Translations under genes and position numbers: made by a program
Shown here: piece by piece, positions 16,973 through 26,200 of the stretch
Layout of the letters: each line of letters starts with the position of its first letter
Numbering within the stretch: the stretch's first letter is position 1
Notes under the pieces: model-generated
What the model was told of the DNA's origin: nothing
Database searches by the model: none
What the model saw: only the letters and a program-made list of their open reading frames with translations
Source of the DNA: Myxococcota bacterium
Lineage (GTDB): Bacteria; Myxococcota_A; Bradymonadia; UBA7976; UBA1532
DNA length: 61,559 nt
Direction of reading: 5' to 3'
NCBI GenBank assembly: GCA_963169045.1
Contig: CAUJDF010000040.1
Coordinates: forward strand, 1-61,559

Positions 16973-19882
16973 GTGCGACGATCCCTTCTGCCACTCGCGC
17001 TCGCCGCCGCGCTGCCCGCGTGCGCGCCCGAAGCCGAGCCCGAGATCGATCCCGCCGCGCTCGAAGCGGCGGCGCAAGCCATCAGCCAGGGCGACGACGC
17101 CCTCGAGAAGCACGCGTTCGCCGTCTGGGTGGGCGGCCCGGGCGGCAGCTGCACCGGCGTGCTCGTCAGCCCGCGCTGGGTGCTGACCGCCAACCACTGC
17201 ATCACCGGCGCGACCGGCGGCAACGAGGTCGACGGCTTCGGCGTCGTCGCCGACCTCGAGGTGCGCATCCCCGTCGCGGCGGAGGATCCCTTCTCCGGGT
17301 CCTTCCCCGGCGATCGCATCTTCACCCACACCCACTCGCAGTCGGGTGACATCCTCGTGCGCAAGCAGGCGAAGATCGGGGGGCTCAGCGACCAGGACAC
17401 GTCGATCGACCTGGCGCTGTTCAAGCTCGACCAGCGCGTGCCGAGCACGATGGCGAAGCCGCCGCGCCTGCCCATCCTCGATGGCCCGGAGTGCCCGCAG
17501 AGCGGCAAGTTCCAGGGCACGATCATCGGCTTCGGCGGCAACCGGCTCTACAACGAGTCGGACCCCTCCAAGCGCCGCTACAAGAACGAGTTCGGCTGGG
17601 ACCGCAACTACGTCTGGTCCACGATCGGCGCCTACTACAGCCGCCACTGGATCATCCCCGGCATCTACACCGACGACTTCTATACCGGCTCCCTCCGCGG
17701 CGACTCCGGCGGCCCGCTCGCCATCCAGGACCCAACGAACGACCCCGACGACAGCCCCTACGTGCTGTGCGGCGTCGGCAGCCGCTACTACCCGAAGAAC
17801 GTGATCGACTGCGGCTGGATCGCCGTCCCCCCGTTCTACGTGTGCGGGCTCGTCCCGGCGATGGCCTGCGACTACGCGGCCGCCGATGCCCCGATGACGG
17901 TCGACTTCATCGAGGCGGCGATCGTGAAGTACGACGAGGACGGCGAGCCGTTCCTCGACGGCCAGTGTCCGCTGGCGACGAAGGCCACCCAGGACGACGA
18001 CGCCGACGGCGACGCCATCGTCGACGCCTGCGACAACTGCCCGAACGATCCCAACGAGTCGCAGACGGACTGCGACGGCGACGGCACCGGCGACGCCTGC
18101 GACCCCTGCCCCTGCTACACGGACGACACCGACGAGGATGGCTTCCAGGACTGCGCCGATCCCTGCCCGCTCGACCCCGGCTCGGCCGAGGGTGAGTACG
18201 GGGACGACGACGGCGACGGCGCCTGCAACTCGGTCGACAACTGCCCGGCGAAGCCCAATCCGGACCAGCGCAACACCAACGCGCTGTCGGAGACGTTCCG
18301 CGGCGCCGACGTCCGCGGCGACGCCTGCGAGCCCGTGCCGCAGCCCGTCCCCGAGGTGCTCGAGGACGCGGTGACCGTCTTCTCGGCGCAGGGCGACGAG
18401 TTCGCGACGAAGTTCGACCACGTGACCGCCGCCCGCATGCGGATCACGCCGATGGGATCCCGCGGGGCGGGCGGCGCGACGTGGAGCGCGGGCAACATCG
18501 CGACGCACTTCCGCTTCTGCCAGGCGGGAGCCGCCGCCCTGCCGCCGTTCTGCGACGACGCGGCGGCCATCGACGACGCGCAGCTGCACCTCGGCCTCGC
18601 GGGCGCCGGGGACGAGCAGCCATGGATGCCCTACCACCGCATCACCCTGCAGGGCGGCGGCCGCGGCGACACCGTCACGATGCACTACGCCTTCGGTGAC
18701 AACGTCGACGAGGTGGAGTGGGACTACGCCGCCGACGCCGCCTTCTGGCTCCAGCAAGGCTTCATGGATCTGTCGGACGAAGACATCGACGGCGAGGCCG
18801 GCAGCGCCCTCGAAGGCAAGATGTGGCTCCACGCCGCGACCCCGGTGGGATCGTCGCCGGCCCACGACATCGGCGCGGGGTGGCACGGCGCCGGCCTCGC
18901 CAACGCGCACTTCGACATCGATCCGCGCTTCGGCCGCGCCTGGAGCTGGACGAAGCCGCTCCTCGAGTACGACCTCGGCCTGATCTGGCAGACGCTGCCC
19001 GATCCCGCGCCGGACGACTGGCGCTTCGACTCGATCCTCGACGCGGTCTCGGTGGTGGTGCGCACGCCCGGCGGTCGTTTCGGCCTGCTGAACGGCGACG
19101 GCGGGGCGCAGGTGCTCGAGCGCCTCGACGCCGGGGCGGAGCGGCTGCTGACGACCGAGGGCGCGGTGTGGGCGAGCGCGGTGGAGCCGCAGGCGACGCC
19201 CGACGCGGCGCCGATGGCAGTGGCGCTCTCGAAGGACGGGACGCGTCTGCTCGGCGCGCTCGTCGCCGGCGCGGCGGGCGGCCTCCAGGGTCTCGAGACG
19301 GGGAGCGACGCCAGCCCGCCTCCGCCGCCCGGCGAGTTTGCGCCCGCCTACAGCCGCGCGCTGCGCAGCCTCTTCGTCGTGAAGGCCGGCGGCGTCTGGC
19401 GCGCCGCGGTCGGCGGCCGCGGCCCGGAGTGGTCGGCGCTGCGCGTCGACGTGGCGCCCGGCCGCCCGCTGGCGGCGACCGTGGCCGGCGGCGCGCTGTA
19501 CGTGCTCGACGAGGTCGGCGGCCGCGAGGGCGTCCGCGCGCGACTCGTGCGCTACGAGACGCGCGGCGGCGGCCGGGTGCTGGGGGAGTGGGCGCGCGGC
19601 GCGACCTGGGACCGCCACTGGCTGGTGGTCGACCGCGACGGCGACGTGCTCGTGGGCGCGTCCAGCGCCGCGCTCGGCCGCCACGCCGTGGCCCGACTGC
19701 GCGAAGGGCGCTTCGTGTCGATGTCCGAGGACGCCGGCGCGCTCGCCTGGGCGCCGCTGGCCATCGGCGGCGGCTACGTGACGTTCCCGGTCCGCGAGCG
19801 CGATGTCCGCCCCACGCCGCGGTCCGCCGACGGCGAGGCGCCGCTGCGCAGCCCCGAGGAAGTGGGAGCGATCTTCCAATGA
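16973..19882 (+). CDS. Trypsin-like serine protease lipoprotein with thrombospondin type 3 repeats
   Basis: About 969 residues. The signal peptide ends ALPAC (Cys17, lipobox). A chymotrypsin-fold protease domain carries the triad His75 (LTANHC), Asp146 (TSIDLAL) and Ser245 (GDSGGPLA). Residues about 330-440 hold Asp-rich DxDxDG...CDxC repeats of the thrombospondin type 3/calcium-binding kind. The remaining 500 residues are beta-rich, ending in a propeller-like part (RFGLLNGDGG, WLVVDRDGDVLVG). The mature enzyme is probably a cell-surface protease, possibly used in predation or prey digestion, which is inference. Its stop overlaps the next start in ATGA, indicating translational coupling. A sigma-54-like motif lies upstream. 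Confidence 0.88.
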   Translation: MRRSLLPLALAAALPACAPEAEPEIDPAALEAAAQAISQGDDALEKHAFAVWVGGPGGSCTGVLVSPRWVLTANHCITGATGGNEVDGFGVVADLEVRIPVAAEDPFSGSFPGDRIFTHTHSQSGDILVRKQAKIGGLSDQDTSIDLALFKLDQRVPSTMAKPPRLPILDGPECPQSGKFQGTIIGFGGNRLYNESDPSKRRYKNEFGWDRNYVWSTIGAYYSRHWIIPGIYTDDFYTGSLRGDSGGPLAIQDPTNDPDDSPYVLCGVGSRYYPKNVIDCGWIAVPPFYVCGLVPAMACDYAAADAPMTVDFIEAAIVKYDEDGEPFLDGQCPLATKATQDDDADGDAIVDACDNCPNDPNESQTDCDGDGTGDACDPCPCYTDDTDEDGFQDCADPCPLDPGSAEGEYGDDDGDGACNSVDNCPAKPNPDQRNTNALSETFRGADVRGDACEPVPQPVPEVLEDAVTVFSAQGDEFATKFDHVTAARMRITPMGSRGAGGATWSAGNIATHFRFCQAGAAALPPFCDDAAAIDDAQLHLGLAGAGDEQPWMPYHRITLQGGGRGDTVTMHYAFGDNVDEVEWDYAADAAFWLQQGFMDLSDEDIDGEAGSALEGKMWLHAATPVGSSPAHDIGAGWHGAGLANAHFDIDPRFGRAWSWTKPLLEYDLGLIWQTLPDPAPDDWRFDSILDAVSVVVRTPGGRFGLLNGDGGAQVLERLDAGAERLLTTEGAVWASAVEPQATPDAAPMAVALSKDGTRLLGALVAGAAGGLQGLETGSDASPPPPPGEFAPAYSRALRSLFVVKAGGVWRAAVGGRGPEWSALRVDVAPGRPLAATVAGGALYVLDEVGGREGVRARLVRYETRGGGRVLGEWARGATWDRHWLVVDRDGDVLVGASSAALGRHAVARLREGRFVSMSEDAGALAWAPLAIGGGYVTFPVRERDVRPTPRSADGEAPLRSPEEVGAIFQ

Positions 19883-21072
19883 TCCCGCTGATGTCGATCG
19901 TGTGGGCGGCGCTGCTCGCCGCCCCGGCCACCACGCGCTTCGACGGCTGGTCCGCCGCCTGCCCGCTCGACATCGTGACCGACCCCGCCGCGGTCCCGCC
20001 GCTCGCCTGGACGCCGTGTCCCGGCGGCGCGGCGGGCTGCCGCCTGCTGCCCCCGGGCCTCTCGCCGACGCCCCGCTTCAGCGGCGACGGCGCCCTGCTG
20101 ATGACCACGCGCGTCGCGCTCGACGGCCCCGACCCGCACAAGCTGTGGCTCGTCGCCCCGCTCGACGGCCCGGTCCGCTTCGCCATGCGTCAGTCGTGGG
20201 CGGGCGGCGCGCCCGGCTGCACCGTGTACGAGCAGGACGTCGCCGGCGACCGCTTCGTCTGGGGCGTGCGCGGCGACGGCCGCGGACCGTTGCGCGCGTC
20301 CGAGGCCGACGGCGCGCTGGTGGGACGCCTCGGCGTCGCCGGCCTGTCGATCGTCGGACGCGACGACGGCCCCGATGTCTCGTCGTGGTCGATCGGCGAG
20401 GGCGGGCTCGTCCGCGTCGTCGCGCCGTCGGGCGCCGTCTCGCTGTTGCGTCCCGGCGACGCCCGGCCCGTGCCGCTGCACCCATCGCCCGCCCTGCCCG
20501 CGCCGCTGCGGTCGGGGACGGTCGCGCCGCGTCCCATCGGCGACAGCGGTGTGTTCGAGGTGGGCGGCGGCGGACAGAGACACATCGCCGCCTGGGACGC
20601 GCGCGGCCGCGTGCGCGTCCTCGGATCGGATCGCGGCAACCTCGGCACCGACGGCGCCGACCTCGTCTGGACGGAGGACGGCGCGATCTTCACCGCCCCG
20701 CTCGACACCCTCGCGCCGCGCCGCCTCGCGCCGGACCGCACCACCGGCCTCGGCGCGAGCCCGTTCGCTGTGGGCTGCGGCGTCGCCGCCCACTGGGTGC
20801 CGCGGGCCTCGCTCCGCGTGGTGCGCCTGCGCGACGGCCGCGTCGCCGACCTCGACCCGCCGCCGGGCCTGGCGTTCGGTCCGGCCCTCGGCGTCACGTG
20901 CGACGAGGTCGTCGCGCTCGGCTGGACCGAGGCCGGCCCCACCATCGTCCGCCTCGCCCTGCCCTTCGACGCCGAAGCCCGCTGGCCCGCCCCTCGTCAG
21001 AACGCCCCGTCGAAGCGCTCGAGCTCCTCCACGTCGACCGTCGAGTCGCGGCCCGCCTGGGCGAACCACTGA
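19879..21072 (+). CDS. Secreted propeller-like protein coupled to the trypsin-like lipoprotein
   Basis: About 397 residues, starting inside the previous gene's stop codon (ATGA). The N-terminus is a short hydrophobic signal (IVWAALLAAPA). The body has repeated short strands (FSGDGALLMT, GLVRVVAPSGAVSLL, ADLVWTEDGAIFTAPLDTL), as in WD40/TolB-like propellers; paired Cys (CPLD, CPGGAAGC) suggest export. No known family is recognised. The last 25 residues are Ser/Arg-rich and are encoded opposite the 3' end of the convergent lipoprotein gene. Coupling suggests a partner of the protease, such as a substrate-recognition or inhibitory subunit, but only proximity supports this. Confidence 0.72.
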   Translation: MIPLMSIVWAALLAAPATTRFDGWSAACPLDIVTDPAAVPPLAWTPCPGGAAGCRLLPPGLSPTPRFSGDGALLMTTRVALDGPDPHKLWLVAPLDGPVRFAMRQSWAGGAPGCTVYEQDVAGDRFVWGVRGDGRGPLRASEADGALVGRLGVAGLSIVGRDDGPDVSSWSIGEGGLVRVVAPSGAVSLLRPGDARPVPLHPSPALPAPLRSGTVAPRPIGDSGVFEVGGGGQRHIAAWDARGRVRVLGSDRGNLGTDGADLVWTEDGAIFTAPLDTLAPRRLAPDRTTGLGASPFAVGCGVAAHWVPRASLRVVRLRDGRVADLDPPPGLAFGPALGVTCDEVVALGWTEAGPTIVRLALPFDAEARWPAPRQNAPSKRSSSSTSTVESRPAWANH

Positions 21073-21578
21073 ACGAAGCGCCGCCGCTCGGAGGGCGCGC
21101 CCTGCAGCGCTTGCAGCGCGAACGCCGCCGTCTCGCGCAGCCAGCGCCCCTCCCGCTTGTTCTCGCCGTAGCCGAAGAGCGCCCCCTGCAGGTCGGGGCG
21201 CTGCGGCGCCTTGAACACCGCCCACAGCAGCGCCTGCCGCACGAGCCGGATGTCGGCGCGCTCCCCCGCCCGTCCGGCGCCGCACGCCGCCAGCTCGAGA
21301 TCGTAGCTGCCGTCGATCGCGGTCAGCAGCTTGGGGAAGTGCTGACGCACCTGGTCGCCGTACCACGATCGCCCGATGCCGAGCAGCGCGTTGACCGTCC
21401 GGCGGCCCTCGGAGACGACCGCGTCGCGGCTGGGACAGGTGCCGCCGGGCGCCGGCGCCACGAGGTCCATCGCCAGGCGTTCGGGCAGGACCGGCGCCGG
21501 CTCCGGGGGCGTCCGCTCCGCCCCGCCGCACGCCGTGAGCACCAGAGCCACCGAGATCGCGCGCGCCACCGTCGACAT
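20997..21578 (-). CDS. Small helical lipoprotein of unknown function
   Basis: About 193 residues with a lipobox LVLTAC (Cys17), a Pro-rich spacer, then a compact helical domain with conserved-looking WYGDQVRQHFPK, RQALLWAVF and ERRRFVQWF segments. No family is recognised. It is monocistronic, and its 3' end overlaps the convergent propeller-like gene by 76 bases, so one gene's transcription may interfere with the other's. Upstream (21579-21671) no clear promoter is visible; a GGCACG sits about 15 bases from the ATG but lacks a -12 partner. Confidence 0.75.
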   Translation of the reverse strand: MSTVARAISVALVLTACGGAERTPPEPAPVLPERLAMDLVAPAPGGTCPSRDAVVSEGRRTVNALLGIGRSWYGDQVRQHFPKLLTAIDGSYDLELAACGAGRAGERADIRLVRQALLWAVFKAPQRPDLQGALFGYGENKREGRWLRETAAFALQALQGAPSERRRFVQWFAQAGRDSTVDVEELERFDGAF

Positions 21579-21671
21579 GCCGACGTCCTCCGTGCCGCCC
21601 CCCGGAATGGCCCCACCGTTCTTGCGATGAGGCGCGGACCGGGCGCGTCGCGCGAAGCGGAGCCGATGGGG

Positions 21672-23273
21672 TCAGCGGGTGCCTTCGTCGTCGGCGGCCA
21701 CGGAGGGGGGCGGCGTCTCGCCGAGGCGGCGGAACAGGTCGGCGGCCCGCGCCTGATCGCGGTGGAAGGCGCGGTGGTGGTTGCGGTTGCGCACGAGCTC
21801 GCCGCGGCCGACGAGCTCGAAGGCGGCCTCGCGGCTGCCGGCGACGCGCACCGCCTCGACGAGCAGGAGGCCGGCGAGGGCGCCGGCCACGTCCAGGTCG
21901 TCGAGGGCGATGGGCGGCCGCGCGGCGTTGAGGTGGGCGGCGAGCGCCTCGACCGCGGCGGTGAGCCGCTCGCCCGGGCGCGCGGCCGCGGACGGGCCGC
22001 GGCCGAGACCGAGCGCCGCCTCGACGTGGCGGCCCTCGATCGTCGCCCCGCCGTCGAGCGCCGCCAGCGTGTGGACGCGGCGCATCACGTTGTCGAGCTC
22101 GCGCAGGTTGCCGGGCCACGCCTGCGCTTCGAGCAACCGCACGGCGTCGGCCGCCAGCGTCACGCTGCCGGGACGGCCCTTCTCGGCGTGGCGCCGCTCG
22201 AGCATGAAGCGCGCCCAGCCGCCGATCTCGTCGCGCCGGGACCGCAGCGGCCGCAGCTCGAACGGCAGCACGTTGATGCGGTAGTACAGGTCCTCGCGGA
22301 AGCGCCCCTCGCGCACGGCCTCGAGCAGGTCGGCGTTGGTGCCCACGACGAAGCGCACGTCGGCCTGGCGCGCGCCCGAGGCGTCGCCGAGCACGCGGTA
22401 GCGGCGGTCCTCGAGCAGGTGCAGCAGGCCCGCCTGCGCCTTCAGCGACAACTTGTCGACCTCGTCGAGGAACAGCGTGCCGCCCTGCGCCCGGGCGACG
22501 AAGCCGGCGTGGTCGCGATCGGCGCCGGTGAAGGCGCCGCGCTTCCAGCCCACCAGCTCGCCCATCTGCATGTCCTCGGGCACGGTGAGCAGGTCGAGCA
22601 CCTCGAACGGCCCGGCCGACCGCGCCGAGCGCGCGTGGATCCAGCGCGCGAGCCGCGACTTGCCCACGCCGGTCTCGCCGCGCACGAGGATCGTCTCGTC
22701 CTCGGCGGCGAAGGCGCGCAACATCGGCAGCGCGGCGGCCATGGCGGCGCCCACCACCGGCAGCAGCGCGTCGGCGGGGGCGGCCTCGGCGGCGCGCGGC
22801 GGCAGGGCGGCGAGGTACGGCCCGCTGGCGTCGGCGACGGCGGCGAGCGCGCCCGCGTTCCAGGCGCCCGGCCCTCGGGCCTCGAGCGTGGCCGCGCCGA
22901 TCAGGCGGCCGCCCGGCGCGCACAGCGGCACGGCGTACAGGTGCGTCGCCTCGCGCCGCGACAGCCGGAGCTGCGTCCCGGTGGTGAGCCCGTCGCCGGA
23001 CGACACGTCGACCGCGACCGCCTCGCCGCGCGCCGCGATCCGGTGCCACACCGACGCCGACGGCACGACGTCGGCGCCGGCGTCGGGCGGGTGCAGCCCG
23101 GCGCCGTCGAGCACCCAGAGGCCGGCGTAGCCGTCGTCCGGCCGCAGGTGGAGCAGCATCCGCAGCACGTCCGGGTGGCCGGACACGCCGCGCAGGGCGC
23201 GCAGGCACGCGAGGGCGGCCTGCTCGAAGGCGGTGGCCGCCGCCAGCTCGCGGAGGAGCGCGTTCATGGGCAT
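21672..23273 (-). CDS. Sigma-54-dependent transcriptional activator (GAF-like + AAA+)
   Basis: About 533 residues. Residues 15-155 look like a GAF-type sensor. The AAA+ domain has Walker A GETGVGKS (199-206), the sigma-54 contact loop GAFTGA (246-251), Walker B GGTLFLDE (264-271), then TNADLLEAVREGRFREDLYYR and WPGNLREL. The GAFTGA loop shows it can act with RpoN. The C-terminus (GSREAAFELVGRGELVRNRNHHR) is not a textbook Fis helix-turn-helix but plausibly binds DNA. ATG 23273 is chosen because GAGGTG lies 7 bases upstream; ATG 23267 would give an exact ATGA overlap with the giant lipoprotein's stop. It is the last gene of an operon that seems to begin with a sigma-54 promoter, suggesting self-activation. 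Confidence 0.9.
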   Translation of the reverse strand: MPMNALLRELAAATAFEQAALACLRALRGVSGHPDVLRMLLHLRPDDGYAGLWVLDGAGLHPPDAGADVVPSASVWHRIAARGEAVAVDVSSGDGLTTGTQLRLSRREATHLYAVPLCAPGGRLIGAATLEARGPGAWNAGALAAVADASGPYLAALPPRAAEAAPADALLPVVGAAMAAALPMLRAFAAEDETILVRGETGVGKSRLARWIHARSARSAGPFEVLDLLTVPEDMQMGELVGWKRGAFTGADRDHAGFVARAQGGTLFLDEVDKLSLKAQAGLLHLLEDRRYRVLGDASGARQADVRFVVGTNADLLEAVREGRFREDLYYRINVLPFELRPLRSRRDEIGGWARFMLERRHAEKGRPGSVTLAADAVRLLEAQAWPGNLRELDNVMRRVHTLAALDGGATIEGRHVEAALGLGRGPSAAARPGERLTAAVEALAAHLNAARPPIALDDLDVAGALAGLLLVEAVRVAGSREAAFELVGRGELVRNRNHHRAFHRDQARAADLFRRLGETPPPSVAADDEGTR

Positions 23274-26200
23274 GTCGGCACCTCGCCGCCGGAGGCGGGC
23301 GTCGACTGCGCGGTGCCGCCGTAGGCGCCGATGTCGCGGCGGCACCCGTTGGGCGCCGTCTCGGCGGCGAAGGACGATGCGGGATCGCCGGCGTCGATGA
23401 GCGGCGACGTGGGCAGCAGGTGCAGGTCGCCGACGTCGGGGTCCGCGAAGCCCGGCGAGACGTCGAGGATGGGGCCGTCGTCGGTGGCCGGGCCGGAGAG
23501 CGCGCCGCCGGCGCACTCGTCGCCGTTCAGGTAGGCGCGACGGAGCGCCGCCGCCGCGGCCTGGTTCTGGATGCACGCGCCGCTCGTGCGGCTGATCGTG
23601 CCGTTGCGGGCCACGACCGGGCTCACCTGGTTCGCGGCGAGGTGGAGGCCCCGCCCGGAGGCGCCCGTCAGGCCGATCCGGTCGATGGAGAAGCCGTCGA
23701 GGACGGCACCGACCGCCGCGTTGAATTGCACGCCGAGGGCGCTGCCGGCCGTGGCGCCGGGGGCCGGCCCGCCTTCGACGTCGCTCACCGCGAGGCCCGT
23801 CGCGCCGACCTGCGACGTGGCGTTGAGCTGCACGCCCATCCCATGCCCGCCGTTGCCGTTGCGGCCATCCTGCCGGTTCAGGCCGCCACGTCCGCCGCGC
23901 ACCGTCGTGACCGCGACGCGCGCGAGGTCCACGTTCGTGGCGTTGTCGCAGCGCACGCCCGTCCCGCCGTTGCCGTTGCTGCCGGGACCCTCCGCCGCGT
24001 TCAGGGCGTCGCCGCCCCGGCCGCCGGAGACGACCTGGACGAAGAGGTCGGCGAGGTCGACGCCGTTGTTGCCGTTCGTGATCCAGACGCCGATGCCGGC
24101 GCCGCCCGCCGATGGCGACGCGGCCCCCTCGGCCACGTCGCGGCCGCGCTGCCCCTGAATGCCGATGACCTCGACGTGCTCGACGCGCACCGCGCCGGAC
24201 GTGTCGACGCGGATGCCCGCGGCGGTGCCGCCGTTGCCGCCGGCCACGCCTCCGGCGCCGTGTCCGAGGCCGCCCGTGATCTGGCTGACCGAGACGCCCT
24301 CGATGCGCACGGCGCCGGCGTTGCTCACGCGAATGCCGTTCGCCTCGCCGCCGGCGCGGCCCGCGCCGTTGCCGGTGCCGCCCGTCACCGAGGCCACGTC
24401 GCTGGCGGTCACCACGAGCCCGCTCCCGAGGCCGTAGTAGAGACCGGCGGCGTGCAGGCCCGTCTGGTTGGCGCCTGCCACCGGCGCCGTCTGGCCGGTG
24501 ATCCGCACGCCATGCACGCGGAGGCGGCCGGGGCGCACGCCGTCGTGATCCGCGTTGTAGACGCGGATGCCGTAGCGCCCGCCGACGATGCTGACACCGC
24601 TGATGGTGAAGTCGGTGTAGTTGTCGAGGGCCATGCCGTCGCCGCCCGCCGGCGGCGCGATCGTCACCAGGTCCGCGCCGGCGCCCTGCAGGACCTTGCC
24701 GGGCAGCGCTCCGTAGACCAGCGCGGGGGACTCGACGTACCGGCCGGGAGCGATCCGGATGAAGGCGTTCGCCCCGGCACTGTCGAGGGCGGAGGAGATG
24801 GTCCGGTAGACGCCGGGTTCCCCGAACCGGGCCGGATCCACGTGGACGACGGACCCGGCGTGCTGCACCTCGCAGCCGTTGGCGCCGTCGGCGTCGTCGT
24901 CGCGGAAGCGGAGCGCGCAGAGCTCGACCTGACAGACGCCCGAACGGCAGGCGGCGCGCGCCGTGTTCGGCAGGTTGCCGCAGCGGACGCCGCAGCCGCC
25001 GCAGTTGTCCGGGTCGTTCAGCAGGTCGATCCCCTCGTCGAGCTGACCGTCACAGTCGTCGTCGCGGCGGTTGCACACCTCGGGTCCGCCGCCGGGGCAC
25101 GCGTACTCGCAGCCGTTGGTGTTGTCGAGGTCGAGGTTGCGCGTGTCCGGGTCGCACGCGTCGCAGTCGGGTGCGTCGCCCACGCGGTCGCGGCACTCGA
25201 AGTCGACGGCGAGACCGCAGCCGTTGCGCCCATCGAGCGGCGCGCACTCGTCGAGGTCGGTGCAGAGCGGCGGGCCGCGGTCCTGGTCGACGCACTCCCA
25301 GTGGGGCGCGAGGCCGCAGCCGTTGAAGCCATCGGCGTCGGCGAGACAGACGTCGAGGTCGACGCAGCCCGGCTCGAGGCCGCCCGCGTTGTTCTGGCAG
25401 CGCACGTAGCGCGGGTCGCCGCAGTCGCCGTTGTTCCGGGCGCACTCGTCGACGTCGACGCAGCGCGGGGCGGCGCCAGCCAGGTTGACGCAGCGCGTGA
25501 AGCGCGGATCGCCGCAGCCGCCGTTGTCGTCCAGGCATTCGTCGCGGTCCGCGCAGTCGGGCGGGCCGCCCTCGACGTTGGTGCACACCCAGCGGGCGGC
25601 GATGCCGCAGCCGTTGTTGCCCGCGGGGTCGGGCGCGCACTCGTCGACGTCGACACAGACCGGCGCCTGACCGTCGCGCGGCACGCACACCCAGAAGTCC
25701 GGCAGGCCGCAGAAGTTCTCGCCGTCGAGGGCCGGCTCGCACGGGTCGCGCGCCTCGCACGTCGGCGGGGCCGCCTCGTTGTCGGTGCACGTCGCCAGGT
25801 GGGGGTCGCCGCAGCCGCCGTTGTCGTCGAGACACTCGTCGTGGTCGGTGCAGACCGGGGGCAGGCCCTCGCGGTCGAGGCAGTCCCAGAAGCGCGCCTC
25901 GCCGCACGCGTTGCGGCCGGCGCCGTCGGGCCGGCACTCGTCGCGGTCGACGCAGGTCGGCGGCCCGCCCGCGCGGTTGGTGCACGTCCAGCGGGCCGCC
26001 AGGCCGCAGCCGTTCACGCCGTCGCCGTCGGCGGCGCACTCGTCGCGGTCGGTGCAGATCGGCTCGGCCCCCGGGCGCACGACGCAGTCCCAGTAGCGCG
26101 CCTCGCCGCAGAAGTTGCGGCCCAGCGCGTCGGGCGTGCACGCGTCGCGCTCGGCGCACGTCGGTGGCCCGCCGGGCCGGTTCGTACAGGCGAAGCGCAG

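Noticed and set aside
16946-19879. Long minus-strand open frame opposite the trypsin-like lipoprotein
   Set aside because: The plus strand has the complete catalytic triad and thrombospondin repeats; the antisense product has no recognisable feature.
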